In this document: one piece after another, positions 50,371-58,974 of the stretch | Layout of the letters: each line of letters begins with the position of its first letter | Position numbering within the stretch: position 1 is the first letter of the stretch | Notes under the pieces: generated by a model | What the model was told of the DNA's origin: nothing | What the model saw: only the letters and a program-made list of their open reading frames with translations | The model's database searches: none | Made by a program: the position numbers and the translations under genes | NCBI RefSeq assembly: GCF_002099195.1 | Contig: NZ_NBYX01000007.1 | Span: 1 to 64,000 of the forward strand | Direction of reading: 5' to 3' | Source of the DNA: Burkholderia puraquae | GTDB lineage: Bacteria; Pseudomonadota; Gammaproteobacteria; Burkholderiales; Burkholderiaceae | DNA length: 64,000 nt

Positions 50371-51183
50371 ATGAAATGCCTGCCACGCGCCATCTTCGCC
50401 GCCCTCGCTTTCACCGTCGCGCAAGCCGCGCTCGCCCAGGTGCCGGGAACGGTGCAGCTCGAAGACATGACCTGGACCGAACTGCGCGACAGCATCCGGG
50501 CCGGCAAGACCACCATCCTGATTCCGATCGGCGCGACCGAGCAAAGCGGGCCGTACGTCGCGCTTGGCAAGCACAACGCGCGGGTCAGGGTGCTGTCCGA
50601 GCGGATCGCAGAAGGCCTCGGCAACGCGATCGTCGCGCCCGTCATCGCCTATGTGCCCGAAGGGGGCTATGCGCCGCCGACGTCGCACATGCGCTTTCCA
50701 GGCACGATCACCGTGCCCGACGACGTCTTCGAAAAAACCCTCGAGTCCGCAGCCAACAGCTTCCGGGTTCATGGCTTCACGAACATCGTGTTTCTCGGCG
50801 ACCACGGCGGCTACCAGAATGACATCAGGCAGTCCGTCGCCCGGCTCAACAAGTCGTGGGCCGGCACGGGAGCACGCGCGTTCGTGCCGGCCGAGTATTA
50901 CGGCACCAGTTCCGACGGCTATGACCAGATCCTGCGAGAGCACGGCGTGCCGGCCGCGGATATCGGCACGCATGCAGGGCTTGCCGATACGTCGCTGCTG
51001 CTGGCGGTCGCGCCGCGCATGGTCAGGGCCGACGAGCTGCACCATGCCGCGAAGCCCGGTGCCGTCGACGGCGTCTACGGCGGCGATCCGCGTCATGCGA
51101 GCGTCGAACTCGGCCGGCTCGGCACCGACGCAATCGTGTCGCGCACCGTCGATGCGATCAGAAAGGACATCGCCGGCCGCTGA
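50371..51183 (+). CDS. Secreted creatininase-family amidohydrolase
   Basis: 270 residues with a Sec signal peptide (MKCLPRAIFAALAFTVAQAALA-Q). The creatininase fold follows: LIPIGATEQSGPYVALGKHN, APVIAYVPEGGYAPPTSHMRFPGTITV, FLGDHGGYQND. The metal-binding E is kept in TEQ, but the next ligand, His in TEQHGPH of cytosolic enzymes, is Ser, and GTD is GKH. It is probably a periplasmic amidohydrolase with altered metal site; substrate unknown. Start at 50371 chosen for the signal peptide. A beta-propeller gene follows 61 bp later. Confidence 0.85.
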   Translation: MKCLPRAIFAALAFTVAQAALAQVPGTVQLEDMTWTELRDSIRAGKTTILIPIGATEQSGPYVALGKHNARVRVLSERIAEGLGNAIVAPVIAYVPEGGYAPPTSHMRFPGTITVPDDVFEKTLESAANSFRVHGFTNIVFLGDHGGYQNDIRQSVARLNKSWAGTGARAFVPAEYYGTSSDGYDQILREHGVPAADIGTHAGLADTSLLLAVAPRMVRADELHHAAKPGAVDGVYGGDPRHASVELGRLGTDAIVSRTVDAIRKDIAGR

Positions 51184-51244
51184 CGCAGCCGGGCCGTTAC
51201 GCCACCTTTGCCGTCGTGCCATTCGATCGAACAGGGACATCGTC

Positions 51245-52423
51245 ATGCCGTCGCGCTTTCGCCGTCACATCCGCTTCCCCCGTCCCGCGATCGTCATCGC
51301 GGCAGCGCTGGCCGGCTTCGGTGCCCACGGGGCGATCGCGGCGTCCGCCGTCGCGGCCGTACCCGGCATGCCGCCCGTCATCAACCCCGACAACCTGTAC
51401 GGCGAGGCGCGGGTGGGCCGCATGAGCGCGGCGGTATCGGGCGCGTTGCCGCGCATCTATGTGCCGAACCTGAGATCGAACGACGTCTATGTGATCGACC
51501 CGGCCACGTACAAGGTCGTCGACAGGTTCGCCGTCGGCCGCAGTCCGCAGCACGTCGTGCCGGCATGGGACCTGCAGACGCTGTGGGTCGCGAACAATGC
51601 GGAAGGGCGGACCAACGGCAGCCTGACGCCGATCGATCCGAAGACGGGCAAGCCCGGCCAGGAAGTGAGCGTCGACGATCCGTACAACATGTATTTCACG
51701 CCCGACGGCAAGGACGCGATCGTGGTGGCCGAGGCACATGCGCGGCTCGACTTCCGCGACCCGAAAACGATGGCGCCGAAATCGAGCCTCGATGTGCCGC
51801 AATGCAAGGGCATCAACCATGCCGACTTTTCGATCGACGGCCGGTATGCGCTCTTCACGTGCGAATTCGGCGGCAAGCTCGCGAAGATCGATCTGGTGAA
51901 TCGCAAGGTGGTCGGCTACCTCGAACTCGACCGGAAGGGGATGCCGCAGGACATCCGCGTGTCGCCGGACGGCAAGGTGTTCTATGTCGCCGACATGATG
52001 GCAGACGGCGTATACGTCATCGATGGCGACCGCTTCACGAAGATCGGCTTCATCCCGACCGGCGTCGGGACGCACGGGCTGTATCCGAGCCGCGACGGCA
52101 CGAAGCTCTATATCGCGAATCGCGGCTCCCATCTCGTCCACGGGCCGCGCCACGGCAAGGGCAGCGTATCGGTGCTCGATTTCGCGACGCGCCAGGTGGT
52201 CGCGGCCTGGCCGATCCCCGGTGGCGGCAGCCCCGACATGGGCAACGTCAGCGCGGACGGCAAGACGCTGTGGCTGTCGGGCCGCTTCGATGACGTCGTC
52301 TATGCGATCGACACCACGAGCGGCGCGGTCCGGTCGATTCCCGTCGGCATGGAGCCGCACGGCCTGACGGTGTGGCCGCAGCCGGGGCGCTATTCGCTGG
52401 GCCATACGGGAAACATGCGGTAG
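51245..52423 (+). CDS. Secreted YVTN-type beta-propeller protein
   Basis: 392 residues. A signal peptide (RPAIVIAAALAGFGAHGAIAA) is followed by repeated propeller blades with the pattern SNDVYVIDPATYKVVDRFAVG, GSVSVLDFATRQVVAAWPI, DDVVYAIDTTSGAVRSIPVG and D-G-K turns (TPDGKDAIVV, SPDGKVFYVAD). Probably seven blades. Such proteins bind ligands or proteins in the periplasm. In one transcriptional unit with the creatininase-like gene. Confidence 0.88.
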   Translation: MPSRFRRHIRFPRPAIVIAAALAGFGAHGAIAASAVAAVPGMPPVINPDNLYGEARVGRMSAAVSGALPRIYVPNLRSNDVYVIDPATYKVVDRFAVGRSPQHVVPAWDLQTLWVANNAEGRTNGSLTPIDPKTGKPGQEVSVDDPYNMYFTPDGKDAIVVAEAHARLDFRDPKTMAPKSSLDVPQCKGINHADFSIDGRYALFTCEFGGKLAKIDLVNRKVVGYLELDRKGMPQDIRVSPDGKVFYVADMMADGVYVIDGDRFTKIGFIPTGVGTHGLYPSRDGTKLYIANRGSHLVHGPRHGKGSVSVLDFATRQVVAAWPIPGGGSPDMGNVSADGKTLWLSGRFDDVVYAIDTTSGAVRSIPVGMEPHGLTVWPQPGRYSLGHTGNMR

Positions 52424-52663
52424 GTCGGCGCCCGGCCAGCGCGCACCGGCACGGCCGCTCGACACGCGGGCCGCATGGCTCGCCGATGAACGCGCTGCCA
52501 GCAGCCGGCGCAGCGCAAATGGCGCGCGGTTCGAGCGCCAGCCCGGCCCGTTGCGGCGTACGGCGTCCGCTGTTGCCGGGCACTGTGTCAGACGAACGAG
52601 ACGCAACCGGCGCGCGTGGCCGCCGTCGCAACGGCCACGTGGCGTCCCAACCGGAGAAAGCCG

Positions 52664-53146
52664 ATGACCGAACGTCAATCCCCCGACACGACGCCTCCGC
52701 ACGCGGAGCCCGGGGCGCACGACGCGCTCGAACACTTGCTCGGCAGCCTGCACCGACATGGATTCCTCCATTTGGCGAACGAGGTCGTCAGCGCGAACGC
52801 GCGGCTGGCCGACACGTTCGTCGATGCGTTCGACAAGCCCGGCATGCAAAGCGGCATGCAGAATCTCGCGGTGCTCCTGACGGCGCTGTCGCGCATTCCG
52901 CCCGAGCAGTTCGGCAAGGCCGTGTTCGCGGCCGCCGACGCACTGCACCACGTCGGCGCGTGGCAGCCGTCGCAGCACGAGCATGTCGCACCCGGCGTGC
53001 GCGGCGTCTATCGGCTGCTGCACGACGAAGCGCTGTGGGACGCGTTGACGCCATTGCTCGAAGGCTTGAAGGTGTTCGCGCAAGGGCTTGCGCGCGATCC
53101 GGAGGCACCCGTTTCCGTGCTCGGCGAGAAGACGAAGGGCACGTGA
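52664..53146 (+). CDS. DUF1641-family protein
   Basis: 160 residues, MTERQSPDTTPPHAEPGAHDALEHLLGSLHRHGFLHLANEVV ... NLAVLLTALSRIPPEQFGKAVFAAAD ... GVYRLLHDEALWDALTPLLEGLKVFAQGL. DUF1641 proteins often accompany formate dehydrogenase genes, but the one here is 50 kb from the fdh gene. Helical, soluble. GGAGAAAG ribosome site. Confidence 0.8.
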   Translation: MTERQSPDTTPPHAEPGAHDALEHLLGSLHRHGFLHLANEVVSANARLADTFVDAFDKPGMQSGMQNLAVLLTALSRIPPEQFGKAVFAAADALHHVGAWQPSQHEHVAPGVRGVYRLLHDEALWDALTPLLEGLKVFAQGLARDPEAPVSVLGEKTKGT

Positions 53147-53158
53147 CGGTGTCCGGTT

Positions 53159-53178
53159 GCATGCCGGCATCGGCATGC
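53159..53178. terminator. Hairpin between convergent genes
   Basis: GCATGCC-N6-GGCATGC, 7-bp perfect arms just after the DUF1641 stop (53146) and before the end of the response-regulator gene (53306). No U run. Confidence 0.35.
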
Positions 53179-53305
53179 CCGACGCCGAACGGCGAAGGCT
53201 GCAGGGGCGGCGCACGCGCGATGGCCGGTAGGCGGCCGATCGACGCGTGTGGTCGTGTGCCACGACGGGTCGCACGCGATGCAGCGTGTCACCGCGCAGG
53301 CCGCA

Positions 53306-54016
53306 TCATTCCCACGCGTGCTTGCTGAACTGATAGCCCTTGCAGCGGATCGTCTTGATGCGCTTCGGCTCCGTCAAGTCATCATGCAGCTTGCGGCGCA
53401 GCTTCGAGATGCGGCCGTCGATCGAGCGGTCGAAGCCGTCGAACTCGATGCCGCGCAGCAGCTGCGTCAGCTCTTCGCGGCTGACCACCTCGCCGGCGCG
53501 GCAGACAAGCGCCCACAGCAGGTCGAATTCGGTGGAAGTCAGGCGAGGCACGCTACCGTCGGGCAGGCGAACCTTGCGATCCGCCCGGTCGATCGAAAAC
53601 TTGCCGAATTCGAACCGGTGAGGCGATGCCGGCGCGACGTCGGCCGGGCGCATGCGGATCCGTCGCAGGTGGGCCTTGATCCGCGCGAGCAGAATGCGCG
53701 GCTCGACCGGCTTGTGGAGAAAGTCGTCCGCGCCGAATTCCAGGCCGAGCAACTCGTCGAACGGTTCGTCGCGCGCCGTCATCATGATGACGATGCCGTC
53801 GTACTGCATGCGTGCCTCGCGGCAAATCTCGAAGCCGTCCTTGCCCGGCAAGTTGATGTCGAGGAGCACCAGGTCGTGGCGACACGCGACGATCGCGGAC
53901 ACGGCGTCGGTGCCGTCGAACAGCGTGTCCACCTCGTACTGATGCAGGCGCAGATAGTCTGCGATCAGCGCGGACAAATGGACGTCGTCTTCGACGAGCA
54001 GGATTCGGATGGGCAT
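53306..54016 (-). CDS. OmpR-family response regulator (orphan)
   Basis: 236 residues. Receiver: acidic pair in ILLVEDDVHL, phospho-acceptor Asp in LVLLDINLPGKDG (about 54), Thr in MMTARDEP and Lys in LHKPVEPR. C-terminal winged helix: SVPRLTSTEFDLLWALVCRAGEVVSREEL ... RSIDGRISKLRRKLHDD ... IRCKGYQF. Resembles RstA-like regulators. ATG at 54016; the longer frame (to 54385) extends through the promoter. No sensor kinase gene lies next to it, so its partner must be elsewhere. Confidence 0.9.
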   Translation of the reverse strand: MPIRILLVEDDVHLSALIADYLRLHQYEVDTLFDGTDAVSAIVACRHDLVLLDINLPGKDGFEICREARMQYDGIVIMMTARDEPFDELLGLEFGADDFLHKPVEPRILLARIKAHLRRIRMRPADVAPASPHRFEFGKFSIDRADRKVRLPDGSVPRLTSTEFDLLWALVCRAGEVVSREELTQLLRGIEFDGFDRSIDGRISKLRRKLHDDLTEPKRIKTIRCKGYQFSKHAWE

Positions 54017-54654
54017 CGCTAAACAAGGGGTGAAACGGGAAGGTGGCGAACGCTCAGGCCCGGTCCGATCATGGGGCAGCCGAAGAGAGGCGAATGATAC
54101 TGAGAAACATTTCGGTGGAATGTGGCGAAATCTGCATCGCTCGGTGAACCTGCGTGCCTCCAAGGCATCGCCGTCACGCAAAAATGCGAATGGGTGAAGG
54201 TACGGCGCCGTGTCGCCGTCGAACGACGCGATGGACGGGGGAACAGGTTCGGAACGATATCCGGCGCGCATCCGGCAGCGATACCCGGCGAGGCATCGTT
54301 CGGGCGAAAACGTTTGCGAAATGGTTGCGTGTGAGAACGTCCTGCTCGCTTGTCCGGGCAGAGCCCGGTAAAGATTGCTCGACATATCATTACAAAATAT
54401 TACGAACCGGGTGGGGTGCGGTTCCTTACAATCGTGGCAGCTCAGTGGCGAGCATCACGCACATCGGATTCCGGTTGGTCGCCAGAGAGAATGCAACGGC
54501 GAAGGCGGTGACCGATGGCGTGCCGTTGCGCCCTTGGTTGCGTACCTTCGGCGAGCCAGGGCCGGTGCTCAACGCTTGCGGATCGATGCAGACGTCACCC
54601 GGGCCATCCAGGCGCAAACGTGCGGCCGGTACGATATTCTGATAGGAATGCGAA
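54017..54654. other. Gene-free stretch upstream of the orphan response regulator
   Basis: 638 bp between divergent genes with noticeably lower G+C at 54100-54120 and 54370-54435. A direct repeat ATTAC-N5-ATTAC (54389-54403) with a further TTACAA at 54426 could bind an OmpR-type regulator. A weak -35/-10 pair (TTGCTC, 17 bp, TATTAC) overlaps it. No coding frame looked real. Confidence 0.4.
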
Positions 54655-54987
54655 ATGACGCCGCTTCAAATCATCCGGAGTCTCGATTCACTCACGAACG
54701 CGATCGAAGTCGCGGTCGCCCGCGCCGACTGGAGCGAGGCGGTCCGCGCCGCGGAAACACGGTCGATGTTCCTGATGACGCTCGAGCCCGATCAACCCGA
54801 CGAGGTTCATGCGGCGATCGGGAGAATGCGGGAGACCGATATCCGGATCTCCATCGCCGCAAGGGAAACGCTGGAAGCCCTCGTCACCGAGGGCCGGAAG
54901 GCGTTGCACGAAACCCGGCTGGCCGCTCAGCCGCTGTCGCCCGGGGCGGATGCCATGGCTTCCCGATCCCCTTCGTGGCTCTCGTGA
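54655..54987 (+). CDS. Small helical protein of unknown function (FliT-like pattern)
   Basis: 110 residues, helices throughout: IRSLDSLTNAIEVAVARADWSEAVRAAETRSMFLMTLEPDQPDEVHAAIGRM ... RISIAARETLEALVTEGRKAL. The ADWSEAVRAAETR segment recalls FliT-type export chaperones (GDW-x-x-V-x-x-E), but no flagellar gene is near, so this is only a resemblance. AGGAA ribosome site. Confidence 0.55.
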   Translation: MTPLQIIRSLDSLTNAIEVAVARADWSEAVRAAETRSMFLMTLEPDQPDEVHAAIGRMRETDIRISIAARETLEALVTEGRKALHETRLAAQPLSPGADAMASRSPSWLS

Positions 54988-55072
54988 GTTTCATGGCCCC
55001 TCGCGACGCACATGCTCAATACACGGGCAGTCTTTGGAAGGGCCTGTCAGGTCTCAACGTTTTGGTGGCGGT

Positions 55073-55294
55073 ATGCGATTTCGAAAACGCATCAGTTATG
55101 TCGATGCAACACGGTGGTTCGTTGATGGCGACCATGATCGGGTGGAAACCCGTGACGGCGCACGGGCGGTCGCCACGCCGGAAGGCTGGCGTCCGGTGAA
55201 GCCGGGTGACTGGATATTGCTCGATGAGCGTGGCAACTGTTGGCCGATGGACAACGGGCTCTTTTCCAGTCTTTATGAACCGGCGGTGGAGTGA
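55073..55294 (+). CDS. Small protein of unknown function (73 aa)
   Basis: MRFRKRISYVDATRWFVDGD ... GWRPVKPGDWILLDERGNCWPMDNGLFSSLYEPAVE. The PVKPGDWILLD-x-x-G segment is a beta-rich motif seen in small phage and bacterial proteins of unknown role. GGTGGCGG ribosome site. Lies 85 bp after the helical protein gene; operon possible. Confidence 0.6.
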   Translation: MRFRKRISYVDATRWFVDGDHDRVETRDGARAVATPEGWRPVKPGDWILLDERGNCWPMDNGLFSSLYEPAVE

Positions 55295-55361
55295 GCAACG
55301 AGGACGCGCCGGCGCCGCAAGCTCATGCGGCCCGCCCGCGATTACCAGTACGCCATCGAGC

Positions 55362-55901
55362 CTACCGGCTCGCGCGCGAAAACAGCAATGAGTCGGCGTC
55401 GTTGAACCGGATCCGGACCGGCTCGCCATAGCCGGCTTTCTCCGCCACGCGGATCGACGCGACGTTGGTCGGCGCGATCACGCACACGCTGCGCTCGAAC
55501 CGCTGCTGCCCGTCGAGCCATGCAAGCGCGGCCGCGAGCGCCTCGGTCGCGTAGCCCTTGCCGTGCGCCCACGTCGCCAGTGCCCAGCCGGCTTCGGGCA
55601 CGCCGCGAATCGACGGCTCGATGAGCCGGTGGAAATCGGCGAAGCCGAGATCGCCGACATAGCGGCCCGACACCTTCTCGCGAATCGCCCAGTAGCCATA
55701 GCCGAGCAGCGGCCACAGCCCGCGATATGCGAGCATGCGCATCCACGAGTCGCGCGGCGCGGACGGCTCGCCGTTGAAGATGTGCTCGACGACGACCGGC
55801 TCGGCCCACATCGTGGCGAGCGCTTCGAAGTCGCCGAGCGGATGGCCTTCAAGGATGAGGCGCGGCGTGTCGAGAACAGGCGGGGAAGAGACAAGCGGCA
55901 T
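55362..55901 (-). CDS. GNAT-family N-acetyltransferase (RimJ/RimL type)
   Basis: 179 residues. LDTPRLILEGHPLGDFEAL at the N terminus and the acetyl-CoA loop with WAHGKGYATEALAAALAW; the C-terminal APTNVASIRVAEKAGYGEPVRIRF matches acetyltransferase_3 proteins. Acetylates a protein N terminus or small amine. ATG at 55901 preferred over 55928 because GGAAA lies upstream. Confidence 0.88.
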   Translation of the reverse strand: MPLVSSPPVLDTPRLILEGHPLGDFEALATMWAEPVVVEHIFNGEPSAPRDSWMRMLAYRGLWPLLGYGYWAIREKVSGRYVGDLGFADFHRLIEPSIRGVPEAGWALATWAHGKGYATEALAAALAWLDGQQRFERSVCVIAPTNVASIRVAEKAGYGEPVRIRFNDADSLLFSRASR

Positions 55902-56231
55902 CGTGGTTTCCGGAAAGAAGGGGCGCATGGGACGGCCAGGCCGTCAGCACGTCGATGCCGCGCTGGTTGGGTCCCGTTCACGCACCCGCGGGCAGATCGG
56001 GCGGCGATGTTTGTCGGCGATCGACGGCGTGCGATCGACGCCACGCGACGGCGGCACTCTGCGAGCGGGCATGTCCATTTCGGCAAGACCGGGAGCGGGA
56101 ATGATAGCAAAACCCTTGCCGGGACTGGCGACGCGGCGGAAGAACACGAAGCGTGCGCGATTGCACCGGCTTCCCGCGCGATAATCGAAACTTCATGCGG
56201 TGTGCGCCGCACTTCCGATCCACCACTCGAC
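55902..56231. other. Intergenic region between GNAT gene and AraC remnant
   Basis: 330 bp. It should hold divergent promoters for the GNAT gene (minus) and the truncated AraC-type gene (plus). No motif I would name, and no coding frame that looks real. Confidence 0.35.
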
Positions 56232-56400
56232 ATGACGCTCGAATCCGACTGGCTGAGCCGCTTCATGGCGCTCGTCACGGTCACCGGGAAGCTCGAAATC
56301 CGCTGCACGTTCGGCGCGCCGTGGGCGGTCACGTATGAACGATCGCCTGCGCGCGAGATCCCGTATCACGTGGTGCTGCGCGGGCGCGCGATCCTCGAGA
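56232..56400 (+). pseudogene. Truncated AraC-type regulator (N-terminal cupin fragment)
   Basis: MTLESDWLSRFMALVTVTGK-LEIRCTFGAPWAVTYERSP-AREIPYHVVLRGRAILE is the start of an AraC regulator with an N-terminal cupin_6 domain. After about 56 residues the similarity stops; the frame then runs antisense through the carboxymuconolactone decarboxylase remnant. The DNA-binding half is missing. An intact gene would be about 300 residues. Confidence 0.65.
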
Positions 56401-56633
56401 CCCGCGTCGGCGCTGACCAGCAGCTTGATCGTTTCGAGATCCTGCTTGCTCAGCGTGCCGCCGGCGAGCGCGCCTTCGGCGTTGAGCACGGCCGCGAGCG
56501 CGTGCGGCGCGAGATGGCCGACGGCGGCGAACAGGTTGGGGACGGTGCCGCCGGCGACCTTGCGGATTTGTGCGTACACGTCGGCGGTTGCGCCGGTGGC
56601 GGTTTCGATGGCGGGGATGGCGATGCGGCTCAT
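56401..56633 (-). pseudogene. Truncated carboxymuconolactone decarboxylase-family protein
   Basis: MSRIAIPAIETATGATADVY ... GGTVPNLFAAVGHLAPHALA ... LSKQDLETIKLLVSADAG is the N-terminal part of an AhpD/CMD-type peroxidase-like protein. It ends just before the CxxC motif that should follow; the frame then reads antisense through the AraC fragment. ATG at 56633 with GGAG upstream. The left boundary is approximate (56395-56415). Confidence 0.65.
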
Positions 56634-56772
56634 GACTGGCTCCTTGACCGGAAAGTTGACGCCCGTTCGTTCGGGGTGACGCCACTTTAGAAGCGCAGAG
56701 CGATCCTCATAAGGCGCAAAATCGCCAATCTGATGCTCAAAAGGATCAAGCCGTATCGCTGCCGCTGGCGGC

Positions 56773-56994
56773 CTACTTCCGGCTTTTCAGGAAGGTCCGC
56801 CCTTCGGCCGTGATCGACGCGCCCGAGCGGCCGTGTGCGGAATGGCTGACGAAGCCCGCGCTGACGAGCTCCCGCGCGATCGACCAGCCGAGCGCGGGCG
56901 CATCGCGCCCGTAGCGGACGTCGGCGAGGCGTTCGAGCGCCCAGATGGCGGAGGCCGACAGGTTCGGGGTGTTGGACGTGAAGTTGTCGCTCAT
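56773..56994 (-). CDS. Small protein of unknown function (73 aa)
   Basis: MSDNFTSNTPNLSASAIWALERLADVRYGRDAPALGWSIARELVSAGFVSHSAHGRSGASITAEGRTFLKSRK. Has the outline of a winged helix: helix, helix, then a GFV...ITAEGRTFL wing as in MarR/phage-type small regulators. AGGAAG ribosome site. No exact family recognised. Confidence 0.6.
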   Translation of the reverse strand: MSDNFTSNTPNLSASAIWALERLADVRYGRDAPALGWSIARELVSAGFVSHSAHGRSGASITAEGRTFLKSRK

Positions 56995-57057
56995 CGCTTC
57001 CTCGCGAAAAGGGGATTCGGGGTGGGCGGGATGCCGTGACCTCGGGTGGCGCTCGGG

Positions 57058-57321
57058 TCAGCGCGCCTGCAGCACGGGCAGCAGCGCCTGCAGTGCCGCC
57101 GCCTCGTCAGGGCCGGTGGCCAGTACCTGCGCAGACGTGCCGCCTTGTACCTGCAACGCCGCGACGGCGGCGCTGTCCTTCGCGTTGCTGCTGATCCCGT
57201 TCGCGATCAGCAGGATGTCGCTTTCGAAGCCGCACGCCGCGTCGACGGCGGCTTCTCGTGCGGCGCCGCCGCGGTTGCGGTTCCACGCGGGGCCGATTTC
57301 AACGTACACAACGGTTGCCAC
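57058..57321 (-). CDS. HPr-like protein lacking the phosphorylated histidine
   Basis: 87 residues from a GTG at 57321 (AGAGG 12 nt upstream). The last 55 residues follow HPr closely: AACGFESDILLIANGISSNAKDSAAVAALQVQGGTSAQVLATGPDEAAALQALLPVLQ compares with the A-x-x-F-x-S-x-I, N-A-K-S and G-x-D-E segments. The active-site loop that should read G-L-H-A-R-P is WNRNRGGA, with no His. It could therefore not carry the PTS phosphate on His15. Role unknown; regulatory or decayed. Confidence 0.6.
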   Translation of the reverse strand: MATVVYVEIGPAWNRNRGGAAREAAVDAACGFESDILLIANGISSNAKDSAAVAALQVQGGTSAQVLATGPDEAAALQALLPVLQAR

Positions 57322-57683
57322 GATGTCGGAAAGCCTCTGGACGGGAACGTCGGAATCGGTGTGCGGCGCCGGGCCGGCAGTGCGCCAGGCACGCGTGAGC
57401 GCGCTTTCCCGCACGACTCAGGGAAGCCGGCAGCGCAGCCGGGGGATGCGATCCTGCTTGGATGTGCCGGCATTCTCGGCGAAACAGGCTGCAAGTCCGG
57501 CGAACGGCGTGAAAGCGACGATTATAATACAGCGGTCAAGATATGTGTATTGCATTATAATGTCGTGTGCGCCGATGGCGGCCTGCCGATCCGTCGGCGC
57601 GTGCCGCCAGGCCGGCCGGGCGATGCTGCCAGCGCGCCCGGCATTTTTATCGACGATCCCACTTCTCCTGAATGGAAGCTGCA
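57322..57683. other. Gene-free stretch with two ATTATAAT palindromes
   Basis: 362 bp between the HPr-like gene and yjdM. The palindrome ATTATAAT occurs at 57521-57528 and 57554-57561, exactly 33 bp apart, and again at 59193-59200 before the ribbon-helix-helix gene. Each contains TATAAT on both strands and may be a -10 element; no strong -35 was seen. Confidence 0.4.
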
Positions 57684-58028
57684 ATGAACGCCGCCCCCGC
57701 CTGCCCGCAATGCGCGATGGAAAACACTTACCCGGACGGCACGCTGACCGTATGCGCGGACTGCGGCCATGAATGGTCGGCCGGCGCCGGCGCCGAAGCG
57801 GGCGACGAACCGGCGGGCGACGTCGTCAAGGACGCGAACGGCAACGTGCTGTCGGATGGCGACTCGGTCGTGCTGATCAAGGACTTGCGCGTGAAGGGCT
57901 CATCGATCACGCTGAAGATGGGCACCAAGGTCAAGAGCATCCGGCTCGTCGGCGGCGATCACGAGGTCGATTGCAAGACCGACATGGGTGGCTTCATGCT
58001 GAAGGCCTGCTACCTGAAGAAAGTCTGA
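57684..58028 (+). CDS. yjdM: YjdM/PhnA-family zinc-ribbon protein
   Basis: 114 residues. Zinc ribbon at the N terminus (CPQC ... CADCGHEW), then the PhnA core VKDANGNVLSDGDSVVLIKDLRVKGSSITLKMGTKVKSIRLVGGDHEVDCKTD and the C-terminal GFMLKACYLKKV. Despite the old name it is not a phosphonoacetate hydrolase in most bacteria. Start at 57684 with a GGAAGC site. Confidence 0.92.
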   Translation: MNAAPACPQCAMENTYPDGTLTVCADCGHEWSAGAGAEAGDEPAGDVVKDANGNVLSDGDSVVLIKDLRVKGSSITLKMGTKVKSIRLVGGDHEVDCKTDMGGFMLKACYLKKV

Positions 58029-58071
58029 GCATACGCGCGCCAATCGACCGATCGCAATCGACTGCCCGCTC

Positions 58072-58908
58072 ATGGCCGAGGATCGAATTTCCTACGACGC
58101 GTTCGTCAGATTCCTGGCGACGCCGCTGAACGACGGCCGGCCTTTCGTGCTGGAGACGAAGCACGCGCTTTCGCTGCACTTCGACCATCTCGGCACGCAG
58201 AGCTTCATGTCGCTCCGGGATCCCGGCCGGCTCGAGCTCGGCTATACGCGCGTGATGATGGCCTTTCTGCTGCTGCAGCCCGAGCCTGCACACATCTGCA
58301 TGCTCGGGCTCGGCGGCGGTTCGCTGGCGAAGTACTGCTACCGGCACCTGCCCGGCACGGCGATCGACGCGGTCGAGATCAACCCGGACGTGATCGCGCT
58401 GCGAGACGTATTCAGGATTCCTGCCGATGACGGCCGGTTCACGGTGGTGTGCGCCGACGGCGCGGATCACCTGGAACGGGCGGATGTCAGGACGGACGTG
58501 ATCCTGCACGACGCGTTCGTCGCCGACGGCATGCGGGGCCGGTGTACGGGCGCCGGATTCCTCGCTGCATGCCGCGCGCGCCTGAGCGATACCGGCGTAC
58601 TGGCGATCAACTTCATGGACGACGATCCGGCGCTGCCGCGGCATCTCGAGCAGTTGCGATCGGTGTTCGGCGCGTCGTATACGCTGGTACCGTGCGGCGA
58701 CGACAACAACTTCATCGCGTTCGCGTGGAAGGGCGGCAACCGGCTGCCGTCGCTGCGTATCCTGCTCGAGCGCGCACTTGCGTGCGCACGGGCCGGCGAG
58801 CTCAAGCTGGCGGCCACGGCGAGGCGCATGAAGGCAGGGGAGAATGTCGACCCGCAGCGGCTGGTGCTGCGGGCGCAGCCGCACGGGCGATGGGAAATCG
58901 GCGTGTAA
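58072..58908 (+). CDS. Spermidine-synthase-like methyltransferase-fold protein
   Basis: 278 residues. Rossmann core of the spermidine synthase/SAM-methyltransferase fold: HICMLGLGGGSLAKYCYRH (cofactor loop), AIDAVEINPDVIALRD and DVILHDAF, where a polyamine synthase has DxxxDxx. Aminopropyl transfer is possible, but the acidic substrate pair is weak, so a methyltransferase is equally likely. Starts 43 bp after yjdM. Confidence 0.75.
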   Translation: MAEDRISYDAFVRFLATPLNDGRPFVLETKHALSLHFDHLGTQSFMSLRDPGRLELGYTRVMMAFLLLQPEPAHICMLGLGGGSLAKYCYRHLPGTAIDAVEINPDVIALRDVFRIPADDGRFTVVCADGADHLERADVRTDVILHDAFVADGMRGRCTGAGFLAACRARLSDTGVLAINFMDDDPALPRHLEQLRSVFGASYTLVPCGDDNNFIAFAWKGGNRLPSLRILLERALACARAGELKLAATARRMKAGENVDPQRLVLRAQPHGRWEIGV

Positions 58909-58974
58909 CCCGCATGCGGGCGGCACGTAGACGGCACGCAAGCGGCGCCGCCGGTGCGGCCTGTCCGGCCGCGC

